Below are positions 35,801 to 45,333 of a stretch of 64,000 nucleotides of DNA, in pieces (the stretch's first letter is position 1; each line of letters begins with the position of its first letter). A program made the position numbers and the translations under genes. Source of the stretch: Amaurobius ferox (lineage: Eukaryota; Arthropoda; Arachnida; Araneae; Amaurobiidae); NCBI GenBank assembly GCA_951213105.1, contig OX578138.1, positions 89,940,914 to 90,004,913 of the forward strand, in the 5' to 3' direction. Below the pieces are notes generated by a model. The model saw only the letters and a program-made list of their open reading frames with translations. It was not told the origin of the DNA and made no database searches.

Positions 35801-36101
35801 GGCATCAAAATATCTTAATTGCATTTTTTAAACACTACTTCCTCTATACTACTTTTTCTAATATGAGAATTAGAAATAAGCGGCGCAAACGCTGTGCCTG
35901 AAGTAAAATTCCTTGCGAACTTCTGTCATTCAGGATTTTATTTCGGTGTGTATTGACCCTAAACAGCTTTTTATGGCTTCGAAGTATTATTCGTAAATAA
36001 TCTTTGAGGTGGCGAACTGTCGACCGTTTAGAGGCTGGACAGGTCTTGATGGAAGTTGAAAATTGCTTTAAAATTATGTATCGCCCCCTAAAAATCCATT
36101 T

Positions 36102-37402
36102 TTAACACTTTACAACAAAGTTGAAAAGTGTTTATGACTTTGTTCATTCATTCTGTCTGTCTGTCTGTCTGTCCATTAGCACGATAACTGCCGTAAAAAT
36201 GACTTAATCAAAATGAAAATTTAGTATGTTGTTCAGACGGTCTATAGGACCTATGGGAATATAAATGAATAATATCACCCAATTAGTTTTGGATTGAACA
36301 CGGGTTGAAAAAATGGAATACATTGAGCCCTATGGGACCTAATTTTTCAAGCATTTTTTAAGCGGATTTAAAATTCACAAATTGCTTCGAAAATTTTAGG
36401 CAATATTCAAATTGTTCCATAAAATATATAAAAAAAAATTCAGCGAAATATAATCAGTTGTTTTTTAAATAAAAATTAAAATAATAATAACACCTCTTAT
36501 ATTAAGCGATCACGTGTCCATGATATGACACGATGACATGACCCACTTCAAAATGATATATGGCATCCATCTTGTGTCAAAATCGTGATTTTTAAAGTTC
36601 TTTTTAATTCATATTGAGTGTTGTATCCGTCCTAAAATTACTTTATTTTTGCCTAAATTCTGTGCATCTACATACTGAAACAACGCAATGACAATATATT
36701 TCAGTTTAAATGCTCTTCCAAATTTGATTATTTCTACTATTAAGCCTATTTTTCACCTATGTAAAATGTAAACAGCAAAATATGTAGAATGAGTTGTATT
36801 AGAATCGCTGTAATTCTTTAACACAAAATCATTTAGTCCATGGAGTCTGCTTAGCTGATATGAATTCATTGATTTTAGAAAGAGAAGGACGATATTTTTC
36901 GATGAAGTTTTACGCATAGAGTTTACTTACTTGCAGCTCAATGGTCTTAATTTTTAAATAAAATAAATTATTATAGTATTGTGATGAATGACATGAATGG
37001 GGGAATTATTTATGAATGAAATGTTGCTTTTATAGAGAGAGCCAGGCGTGTTATTTTTTTATGACGTCATTTGAATGGATTTCAGTTGTTTTCGATGAAG
37101 TTTTCAAATATAATAAATTATCGTAGTATTATGATAATTCTAAAATTATTACCGAGGAATGTATAACATTTTAGAGATGTTTAAACCAGGCAATTTATAC
37201 TTTAATGCCGTCATTTGAATGAAGGTTTAAGGTTTCGATGTAAGGTTTAAGGTTTCAAATATAATAAATTAATGTAGTATTGTGATAAGTTTTAAAATAT
37301 TACCGAGGAATGTATTGCATTTTAGACATGTTTAAATAAAATTGCATTGAAGTTGGAAAGTGTTTCATAATCAATGCTTTAAGCATGATTGATCTTTCTT
37401 GT
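36102..37402. mobile_element. H1 repeat, complete copy of about 1.3 kb
   Basis: Left end TTAACACTTTACAACAAAGT contains a near-perfect palindrome: arms AACACTTT and AAAGTGTT, then CAAC and GTTG around AAA. A (GTCT)n tract and TTAGCACGATAACTGCCG follow. The right end is AATCAATGCTTTAAGCATGA then TTGATCTTTCTTGT. No open frame of interest. A terminal hairpin next to a GTCT tract is reminiscent of DINE-1/mini-me and Helentron-associated elements, but canonical TC...CTRR Helitron ends are not seen. The class is therefore a suggestion. Confidence 0.8.
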
Positions 37403-37663
37403 ATTATATTGAACAATTGTTGAGATATAAGTGTTTTGTGCATGCAAAGCCAATTTTGGACATCCGTGTATTCATCAAGCAAAATTGCTTCTAAGTTAGT
37501 CATTTTGATTAGTATAAATTATGCCCAAAGTATTTATAATCAAAGAAATGCACAAACATCGTCAAGGTAATGTGTTTGAAAATATTCTATAATTGCTTGT
37601 CAAAAGAGCTTAAAACTTAAGAAAATGTTTACACATTAGAGTTTTATAATTTTATTTGCATTT

Positions 37664-37900
37664 TTAACACTTTACAACAAAGTTGAAAAGTGTTTATGAC
37701 TTTGTTCATTCATTCTGTCTGTCTGTCTGTCTGTCTGTTAGCACGATAACTGCCGTAAAAATGACTTAATCAAAATGAAATTTTAGTATGTTGTTCAGAC
37801 GGTCTGTAGGACCTATGGGAATATAAATGAATAATATCACCCAATTAGTTTTGGATTGAACCCGGGTTGAAAAAATGAAATATATTGAGCCCTATGGGAC
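37664..37900. mobile_element. H1 repeat, palindrome-end fragment
   Basis: Only the first 236 bp from the palindromic end are present: hairpin, (GTCT)n tract, GTTAGCACGATAACTGCC block and CCCTATGGGACCTAATTTTT. It then switches to unrelated DNA. If the hairpin end is the 3' end, this is a 5'-truncated copy. Confidence 0.8.
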
Positions 37901-38186
37901 CTAATTTTTAATGTATTACAGAATATTGGAAAAACTAATATAGTGCCTGGAACAATAAGTATTGTAGTAGTAAATGAAATAATTATTTTTTTCTTAAGGA
38001 CTAACAGTGTGTAATAAGAATCAAATTTTCTTTGGTTGAAAGTTAATATTTATATGAAAGCACCACATATTAACTGAAGCTCCATTACAAGCTGCTACTT
38101 AAAAGTATAACTGGTAATTTTCTTCTATAATTATCCAAATTGGTTTCATTATTAAAAGGATATGAAATGAAAGAATGTGTGATGGT

Positions 38187-38243
38187 TGAAGACCCAGACC
38201 GTCCGGCTCGTCAGCAAGGACTTGAGCAACAATTTGGACGGCC
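38187..38243 (-). mobile_element. hairpin-only mini-SINE (57 bp)
   Basis: On the minus strand it runs GGCCGTCCAAATTGTTGCTC ... GGGTCTTCA. The target duplication GAATGTGTGATGGT lies at 38173-38186 and 38244-38257. The outer stem is GGCCGTCC with GGACGGTC and the middle stem is GCTC with GAGC (fully paired here). The inner stem is shortened to GTC with GAC. Same 5' end, within 2-3 nt, as its relatives. Confidence 0.9.
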
Positions 38244-38302
38244 GAATGTGTGATGGTGTCTTCATATACAAAATACTTGTTTTTCTTTAATAGTATTACT
38301 TT

Positions 38303-39665
38303 TTAACACTTTACAACAAAGTTGAAAAGTGTTTATGACTTTGTTCATTCTGTCTGTCTGTCTGTCTGTCTGTCTGTTAGCACGATAACTGCCGTAAAAA
38401 TGACTTAATCAAAATGAAATTTTAGTATGTTGTTCAGACTGTCTGTAGGACCTATGGGAATATAAATAAATAATATTACCCAATTAGTTTTGGATTGAAC
38501 CCGGGTTGAAAAAATGAAATACATTGAGCCCTATTGGACCTAATTTTTCAAGCATTTTTTAAGCGGAATTAAAATTCACAAATTGCTTCGAAAATTTTAG
38601 GCAATATTCAAATTTTTCCATAAAATATATAAAAAAAATTTCAACGAAATATATTCAGTAGTTTTTTAAATAAAAATTAAAATAATAATAACGCCTCTTA
38701 TACGAAGCGATCACGTGACCATGATATGAAACGATCACGTGACATACTTCAAAATGATATATGGCATCCATCATGTCTCAAAATCATGATTTTTAAAGTT
38801 CTTTTTAATTCATATTGAGTGTTGTGAAAGCCCCAGGCCGTCCGGCTCGTCCAGAGGACTTGGAGCAACAGAATGGACGACCGGATATTGAGTGTTGTAT
38901 CCGTCCTAAAACTACTTTATTTTTGCCTAAATTCTGTGCATCTACATACTGAAACAACGCAATGACAATATATTTGTGTTTAAATGCTCATCCCAAATTT
39001 GATTATTTCTACAACTAAGCCTATTTTTCACCTATGTAAAATGTAAACAGCAAAATATGTAGAATGAGTTGCAATAGAATTGCTGTAATTTTTTAACACA
39101 AAATCATTTAGTCCTTATGAATGAAATATTCATTGATTTTAGAAAGAGAAGGACGATATTTTTGGATGAAGTTTTACGCATATAGTTTAATTACATGTAG
39201 CTCCATGGTCTTAATTTTTAAATAAAATAAATTATTATAGTATTGTGATGAATGACATGAATGGGGGAATTATTTATAAATGAAATGTTGCTTTTATAGA
39301 GGGAGCCAGGCGTGTTATTTTTGCTATGACGTCATTTGAATGGATTTCAGTTATTTTCGATGAAGTTTTCAAATATAATAAATTATCGTAGTATTATGAC
39401 AATTCTAAAATTATTACCGAGGAATGTATAACATTTTAGAGATGTTTAAACCAGGCAATTTATACTTTAATGCCGTCATTTGAATGAAGTTAATTTTTTT
39501 TATGAAGGTTTAAGGTTTCAAATATAATAAATTAATGTAGTATGGTGATAAGTTTTAAAATATTACCGAGGAATGTATTGCATTTTAGACATGTTTAAAT
39601 AAATTTGCATTGAAGTTGGAAAGTGTTTCATAATCAATGCTTTAAGCATGATTGATCTTTCTTGT
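38303..39665. mobile_element. H1 repeat, complete copy with nested mini-SINE
   Basis: The palindromic end at 38303 is followed by a pure (TGTC)n tract, and the far end CTTTCTTGTTA lies at about 39665. It is highly similar to the copy at 36102-37402. A 59-bp mini-SINE interrupts it at 38826-38884. The uninterrupted copy at 36102-37402 shows the empty site (GAATTCATATTGAGTGTTGTATCC order), which confirms the insertion. Confidence 0.85.
38826..38884 (-). mobile_element. hairpin-only mini-SINE (59 bp)
   Basis: On the minus strand it runs CCGGTCGTCCATTCTGTTGC ... GGGGCTTTC. The target duplication ATATTGAGTGTTGT lies at 38812-38825 and 38885-38898, and the empty site is visible in the related H1 copy near 36615-36630. 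Stems: GGTCGTCC with GGACGGCC (one wobble moved relative to the others), GCTC with GAGC, GTCC with GGAC. The most diverged of the four, yet the pairing is kept. Confidence 0.92.
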
Positions 39666-39897
39666 TATCTATTATTTATATCCATACTTTTTAAAACAAA
39701 TGGACATATTTCTAGGTTAATTGCCAAGTGCATTTCATATTTTGAAACATTTGAGATGAATATTAAAATACCAATATTTTTCAAATAATTATTTTCTATA
39801 TTATTCTTTTCTTCTCAATATAAATTCGAATTAACTATCTTGCTGGTTGGATTTCAAGTGTACTTCAGTGTTTAAACCATTTGAGATAGATATTAAA

Positions 39898-40431
39898 CAA
39901 GAAAATTCAATCATGCATAAAGTATTGATTGTGAAACACTTTTTAACTGAAATGCAATTTCATTTAAGCATCCCTAGAATGTGATATATTCAGCGCTAAC
40001 ACTTTTTTAAGTTATCACAGAACTACTACTTGAAAACTTAAAACGTCATCGTGAAAGACAATGCTAGTTGCACACAAAAAACTTTATTCACATGAGCGGC
40101 ATCGAAATATAAATCGTCTACCTCTCTATGTAAAATCAATGAATATTTCATTCATATCACTTATGTTCCAGACACCGGAGCTAAATAATTTTGAATGAAA
40201 AATTTCCGCAATTCTTGTACACCTCATCTTACAATCGCGTGATTTGCTTATATTCTGCATGCCACAATTTAGCTTTAAAATTAAGCTTCGTTGTAGGAAT
40301 AATGAAAATTTAGTGATTAATTATAATAAAAAATATTGTGATTGCATTGGCACAGAATTTATATACACAGGCAATGCGCGAAAAAATAAAGCGCTTTTAG
40401 AACGGAAGCAACACAAAATATTAGTTTAGAC
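39898..40431. mobile_element. H1 repeat, left half of copy split by hAT
   Basis: Reads ACAAGAAAATTCAATCATGC, then the TTCATTTAAGCATCCC and AAATATTAGTTTAGAC blocks, in the orientation of 43172-44486. It stops exactly at the hAT terminal repeat and resumes at 42489. Confidence 0.8.
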
Positions 40432-40518
40432 CAGGGGTGGCCAACCCAAATGACCCTGCGGGCCACTTCAGAAAAACATTATAATCCCGCGGGCCGCATA
40501 TATATATATATATATTAT

Positions 40519-41118
40519 TGCCAATGGCCAGGCACTTGACTCATCGTTATTCGCTCATAATTCGGGCATTTATTAAATGATCCATTTAGCCGTCCTAGCG
40601 ACGTTGCCCCAGGCGCACCAGAGGAGGGCGGAACACACTGCGCCAATGGCCAGGCACTTGACTCATCGTCATTCGCTCATAATTCGGGCATTTATTAAAT
40701 GATCCATTTAGCCGTCCTAGCGACGTTGCCCCAGGCGCACCAGAGGAGGGCGGAACACACTGCGCCAATGGCCAGGCACTTGACTCATCGTCATTCGCTC
40801 ATAATTCGGGCATTTATTAAATGATCCATTTAGCCGTCCTAGCGACGTTGCCCCAGGCGCACCAGAGGAGGGTGGAACACACTGCGCCAATGGCCAGGCA
40901 CTTGACTCATCGTCATTCGCTCATAATTCGGGCATTTATTAAATGATCCATTTAGCCGTCCTAGCGACGTTGCCCCAGACGCACCAGAGGAGGGCGGAAC
41001 ACACTGCGCCCACAGCACAACAACATCCATGCCTTACGTGGGGCTCGAACCCACAATGTGGCGCTCGAGCGATTGCTTTGGAAACGCATGCCTTGACCAC
41101 TCGACCACCACGTCGGCC
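40519..41118 (-). mobile_element. tRNA-SINE with four tandem 3' bodies
   Basis: On the minus strand the tRNA-like head (41117 down to about 41030; GTGGTCGAGTGGTCAAGGCA, box B GTGGGTTCGAGCCCCACG) is followed by the SINE body repeated four times. The units start at 40520, 40642, 40764 and 40886, period exactly 122 bp and nearly identical. Probable target duplication: CCGCATATA-type sequence at about 40495-40508 and 41126-41138. A normal single-body copy is at 24066-24301, so this one gained three extra bodies. Confidence 0.9.
40520..41008. repeat. 122-bp tandem repeat, four units
   Basis: Four head-to-tail copies of the tRNA-SINE 3' body, each containing GCCAATGGCCAGGCACTTGA, CTCATAATTCGGGCATTTAT and GCCGTCCTAGCGACGTTGCC. 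The differences seen are few (for example CGTTATT/CGTCATT and GGGCGG/GGGTGG), so the amplification is recent. Confidence 0.95.
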
Positions 41119-41300
41119 CGAGGACCGCATATAAAAATATATATCTTTATATTAGATTTGGACACATTACAAACATTTATTGGAGTGAAAATTTAAAACA
41201 GAATTAATTATTATTATTGTTTTCATTATTTTTCATGTATGCAAACATACATAATATAATAATAATAATGCAATGATCGAATAATGTTTAATTTATTTAA

Positions 41301-42260
41301 TTAGTGAGATATTTGTTTCTTAACTCTTTCACTTAGTTTTTGCAAGTCGATCTCAATGCGTGTATTTGCACATCGTAATTGATGTTGCAGGTTTTCGTCC
41401 GTTAGGTTCGAACGCGATTTATGTTTGATAAATTTCATTTTTGAAAAAAACGATTCACAGGTGTAAGTTGATCCAAAAGCGCTCACAACTTTTTGTGCCA
41501 GATCTCTCAAATTGGAAAATTTTTCTTTTGTGACATAAGTGTTATAAAAATCTATTTTTGATTCTGATGTTTCAAAAATGTGTTTTAATTCATTATTGCA
41601 TTGTAAGTCAATCAGTTCCATTTAGAGATATTCTGGGGCCAACTCGACATCGACGTGAAAGGGAGATGAATATATTTCAAATAATTTTTTTTATTTGTCT
41701 AAATTAGTGAAACGACTCTCAAAAGTAGCTGCAAGTTTGCTTATTTCTTTTGCGTATTTGATGTAACTGATACATTTTGAATTTTTTAATTCTTTCATCA
41801 ATGGAAAGTGTTGAACGTTATTATTTTTCAATTGAGATTCAGATAGCAGTAGTTTCTTCTGAAATGCTTTGATGTGATTAAATGCATCGATTATTAAATT
41901 ATCTTTTCCTTGTAATGATGTATTTAATTGATTGAGTTTTTCGATGATATCTACTAAAAAGCATACATCCAATAACCATTCATCATTTCTTAATTCTGGT
42001 ACTGGTATTTGCTTGTCATTCATAAACAAGTCAATTTCTTGACGTAACTTAGAAAATCGCTGTAAACATCTTCCACGACTCAAGCATCTGACACGACTGA
42101 AGTATACAACGTCACCATATTCACAATCTAATTCTTTTACGAACTCCTTAAATTGTCGATGCTAGAGTGCATGTGATCGAATGTAATTCACTGTTTTTAT
42201 GACTACTTGCATAACATGATTCATCGATAATACTTGGGCACATAGATTTTGTTGATGAAT
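41301..42260 (-). pseudogene. hAT transposase relic (C-terminal half)
   Basis: One reading frame continues from about 42260 to 41301 but is broken by three in-frame stops (a TAG near 42162, a TAA near 41690, a TAA near 41623). Recognisable pieces in order: CIVIHQQNLCAQVL, NYIRSHAL, FKEFVKELDCEYGDV, CLSRGRCLQRF, LRQEIDLFM, and the C-terminal hAT dimerisation block with FGSTYTCESFFSKMKFIKHK then RSNLTDENLQHQLR. These are typical of hAT transposases of the GTF2IRD2/Charlie-like group. The N-terminal zinc finger and the first catalytic region are absent. About 320 codons remain where a full transposase has about 600. Non-functional. Confidence 0.88.
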
Positions 42261-42488
42261 CACAATGCAATACTGCCCACTTCTAAGTATGTATAAAAAC
42301 AGAAGCAACGTGATAAAATAGAAACAGTTATGGGATTTATCTGTTACAAAACACTACACTAAAAACAAAAATATTGCACAAAATAATCGTATTTTGTAAA
42401 GTTGTAATGAATCTCGCGGGCCGCAAAATTATTCAAGGCGGGCCGCATGCGGCCCACGGGCCGCGGGTTGGCCACCCCTGGTTTAGAC

Positions 42489-42575
42489 GATCTTAACACA
42501 TATACGGTGACAGCGGTTAATGGAAGCCATATTTTACTCTCCAATGAGTTTCGTGATATCTTCATTTATATGAGT
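42489..42575. mobile_element. H1 repeat, right part of copy split by hAT
   Basis: After the second GTTTAGAC duplication the H1 sequence resumes (TGGAAGCCATATTTTACTC) for a short distance and then diverges, so this H1 copy lacks its palindromic end. Confidence 0.55.
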
Positions 42576-42859
42576 TATTAATTATTTCAATTTTTATTAA
42601 CACAAGGACTTTTGTGTACAATGACAAAAAAGCACTGCATAACACAACGAAAGTCATATCAGTGGCTTTGTAACATTATCTATTTCATTTCTTGATTCGG
42701 AAATTTTATGGCTTAAAAGTATGGACATAACACTTTCTGTCCCATTTGAACACTGAAATAAAATGCACATTCACCATCAAATATATCAAAGTGAATGGAA
42801 TTTCTAAAGATGAACATTGCTTTTATAAGAGAAAATTTTAAATTACATAATCGATATAA

Positions 42860-43171
42860 ATAAATTGATAAACGTATGTCTGTCTGTGTGTTTGTTTATT
42901 TACCTCATTAGAGCAGGAGAACGGCTACCCCGAACGTCATGAAATTTTGTGGACAGCCTAGGAAAAGTCTCACATAAAATTTAGTTTATGTTTTGAGTTT
43001 TGAGATCAGGGGTTATCGAGATATTAATAAAAACAAATAATTAAACCGTCCGTTAAACTTGCATTATGCAGACGATATGATTTCCGCAAATTTATTTGAA
43101 AAATAAATATCATGTTCCTTAGCAACTCGATTAAATTAAATGTTTTTCTATGGTAGACGATTTTAATTAGT
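42860..43171 (-). mobile_element. family A repeat, 3' part (minus), left of nested H1
   Basis: On the minus strand this is the family A 3' end: the phrase ATTAATATCTCGATAACCCC, GACATTCGGGG-type text, an ACACACAGACAGACATAC tract and the ATTTATTTATATCGAT tail. It is joined to 44487-44915 through the inserted H1 copy. Confidence 0.7.
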
Positions 43172-44486
43172 AACAAGAAAGATTAATCATGCCTAAAACA
43201 TTGCCTAATAATTTAAACACATTCCAACTCCAATACAATTTTATTTAAACATCTCTAAAATGCAATACATTTCTAACTAATATTTTAAGACTTATCACAA
43301 TACTACATTAATTTATTATATTTGAAAACTTAAACTTTCATAAAAAAAAAAAATGAACTTCATTCAAATGACGGCATTGAAATATAAATTGCCTGGTTTA
43401 AACATCTCTGAAATGCGATACATTCCTCGGTAATATTTTTAAAATCATCATACTACTACAATAGTTTATTATATTTGAAAACTTCATCGAAAACAAATGA
43501 CATTCATTCAAATGACGTCATAGAAAAAATAACACGCCTGGCTCTCTCTATAAAAGCAGCATTTCATTCATAACATTTACCCATTCATTTCATTCATCAG
43601 AGTACTAAAATAATTTATTTTATTTAAAAATTTAAGACCATGGAGCAACAAATAATTAAACTCTATGTTTAAAACTTCATCGAAAATAATCGTCCTTCTC
43701 TCTGTAAAATCAATGAATATTTCATTCATATCAGCTATGCAGACTCCATGAGCTAAATACTTTTGCGTTAAAGAAATACAGTAATTCTTATACAAATCAT
43801 CCCACATATTTTACTGTTTACATTTTACATAAGTGAAAAATAGGCTTCGTTGTAGAAATAATCAAATTTGGATGATCATTTAAACTCAAACCTATTGTCA
43901 TTGCGTTGTTTCAGTATGTAGATGCACAGAATTTAAGCAAAAATAAAGCTGTTTTAGGACGAATACAACACTCAATATGAATTAAAAAGAACTTTAAAAA
44001 TCACGACTTTGAGACAAGATGGATGCCATATTTTATTTTGAAGTGGGTTATGTGATCTTTTCATAGCATGGTCACGTGATCGCATCATATAAGAGATGTA
44101 ATTATTATTTTAATTTTCATTTAAAAACTACTGAATATATTTTGTGGAATTTTTTTTTATATATTTTATGGAATAATTTGAATATTACCTAAAATTTTCG
44201 AAGCAATTTGTGAATTTTAAATTTGCTTAAAAAATGTTTGAAAAATTAGTTCCCATAGGATTCAATGTATTTCATTTCTTCAACCCGGGTTCTATCCAAA
44301 ACTAATTGGGTGATATTATTCATTTATATTCCCATAGGTCCTACAGACCGTCTGAATAACATACTGAAATTTCATTTTGAGTAAGTCGTTTTTACGGCAG
44401 TTATCGTGCTAACGGACAGACAGACAGACAGACAGACAGATTGACCAAAGTCATAAACACTTTTCAACTTTGTTGTAAAGTGTTAA
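43172..44486. mobile_element. H1 repeat, complete copy nested in family A
   Basis: Runs from TAACAAGAAAGATTAATCAT (left) through the ordered H1 blocks to a (GACA)n tract (44415-44440) and the palindromic end AACACTTTTCAACTTTGTTG / TAAAGTGTTAA at 44486. Family A sequence lies on both sides (42860-43171, 44487-44915), which shows clean insertion and defines both H1 ends. Length about 1.3 kb. Non-coding. Confidence 0.85.
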
Positions 44487-44915
44487 TAAAATGGATAAAT
44501 TATGCATTTTATAAATAAGCGGTATTGCAATTCTGACTAGATTTTATCAATTATGATCTTCGGGTTTGAATATTACGAGAAATAATCCATATCTTCAATT
44601 TCTTTTGTCATCTGTTTTATTTTTGCAACGTTTTATCAAACTCATATACTGTGTTTAGCCAATTATTGAAACAGAATAAAATGGTACTAATATATCTTAC
44701 AATGCTATCATAGCACTCTTCAGATCTGCTTGTGAAGATAATTTTGTATAGCGAAAATATAGATTCTTATACTTCATTTTAGGAGAACTAAATTAAATAT
44801 TTCAACAGAGTGTTTTAAATTACAACATCATTTTCAATACTGCAGGAATTTGCACATACTTGCGAATTAAGTTTCTTTATATATTCCGCACGAAGAGCAG
44901 GTATACTGTTGTAGT
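44487..44915 (-). mobile_element. family A repeat, 5' part (minus), right of nested H1
   Basis: On the minus strand it begins with the family A head (ACAACAGTATACCTGCTCTT, CGTGCGGAATATATAAAGAA), followed by the AAGTATAAGAATCTATATTT and CAGATCTGAAGAGTGC blocks and the TTTGCAAAAATAAAACAGAT block. It stops at the H1 insertion. Confidence 0.7.
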
Positions 44916-44934
44916 TGATAAGAAAGTCTAGACA

Positions 44935-45240
44935 TATGTAAAGATGATATATGTATATCATTTCAAGTCACAAAATTCAGACCTTTTTTCTCGTCTGCGA
45001 TTTTATTCTACTCTTGAGGAAGAAAGAAAGAGATGAGATATTGCCAAGCCCTGCCATTCAACGAACATAAATGCCAGATCTTTTTTGTATCGCCATTTGT
45101 AAAAATAATCTTTCCATCTGCAAATTCGTTTGTAATTGCGCATATTATTATTCAACGATTTTGAAGCATTCTTATGCAAAGTGGGAAGAATATGTTTGAT
45201 CTCTATCACCTTGGTACGTTTTTAGACTGTGACTGTTAAA
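44935..45240. repeat. repeat unit homologous to 51796-52090
   Basis: About 300 bp that matches 51796-52090 in the same order (GAAGA...AGATGAGATAT, then TATCGCCATTTGTAAAAATA / ATCTTT, then CAACGATTTTGAAGC, then CACCTTGGTACGTTTTTAG). The minus strand has a 68-codon open frame here (MIEIKHILPTLHKN start), while the other copy is broken by stops. It may be a diverged repeat or a decayed coding fragment. I do not recognise the protein. Confidence 0.6.
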
Positions 45241-45333
45241 GTGATTTCAATTTACTGGTAGTTCGAATTAAAAAGATTAATGTATTCCAGTTAGCATGAT
45301 TTACCCTCTGGAGCTCACTACATTGGTGAAGTC

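Larger units (their letters stand above)
40432..42480 (-). mobile_element. hAT transposon with perfect ends, internally deleted
   Basis: Terminal inverted repeats CAGGGGTGGCCAACCC (40432-40447) and its exact reverse complement (42465-42480), 16 bp perfect. The 8-bp target duplication GTTTAGAC lies at 40424-40431 and 42481-42488; T at position 2 and A at position 7 fit hAT targets. Subterminal GCGGGCC-type motifs occur at both ends. It contains a decayed transposase relic (41301-42260, minus) and a nested tRNA-SINE with a tandemly repeated body (40519-41118). The N-terminal half of the transposase is missing. Family: hAT, closest in style to the Charlie/GTF2IRD2-like group. Confidence 0.93.

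Noticed and set aside
36102..37402. A canonical Helitron.
   Set aside because: No TC start or CTRR end at the mapped boundaries and no Rep/helicase coding; only a Helentron-like layout can be suggested.
40520..41008. A CRISPR array.
   Set aside because: Units are 122 bp and identical along their whole length without spacers; the sequence is a eukaryotic SINE body.
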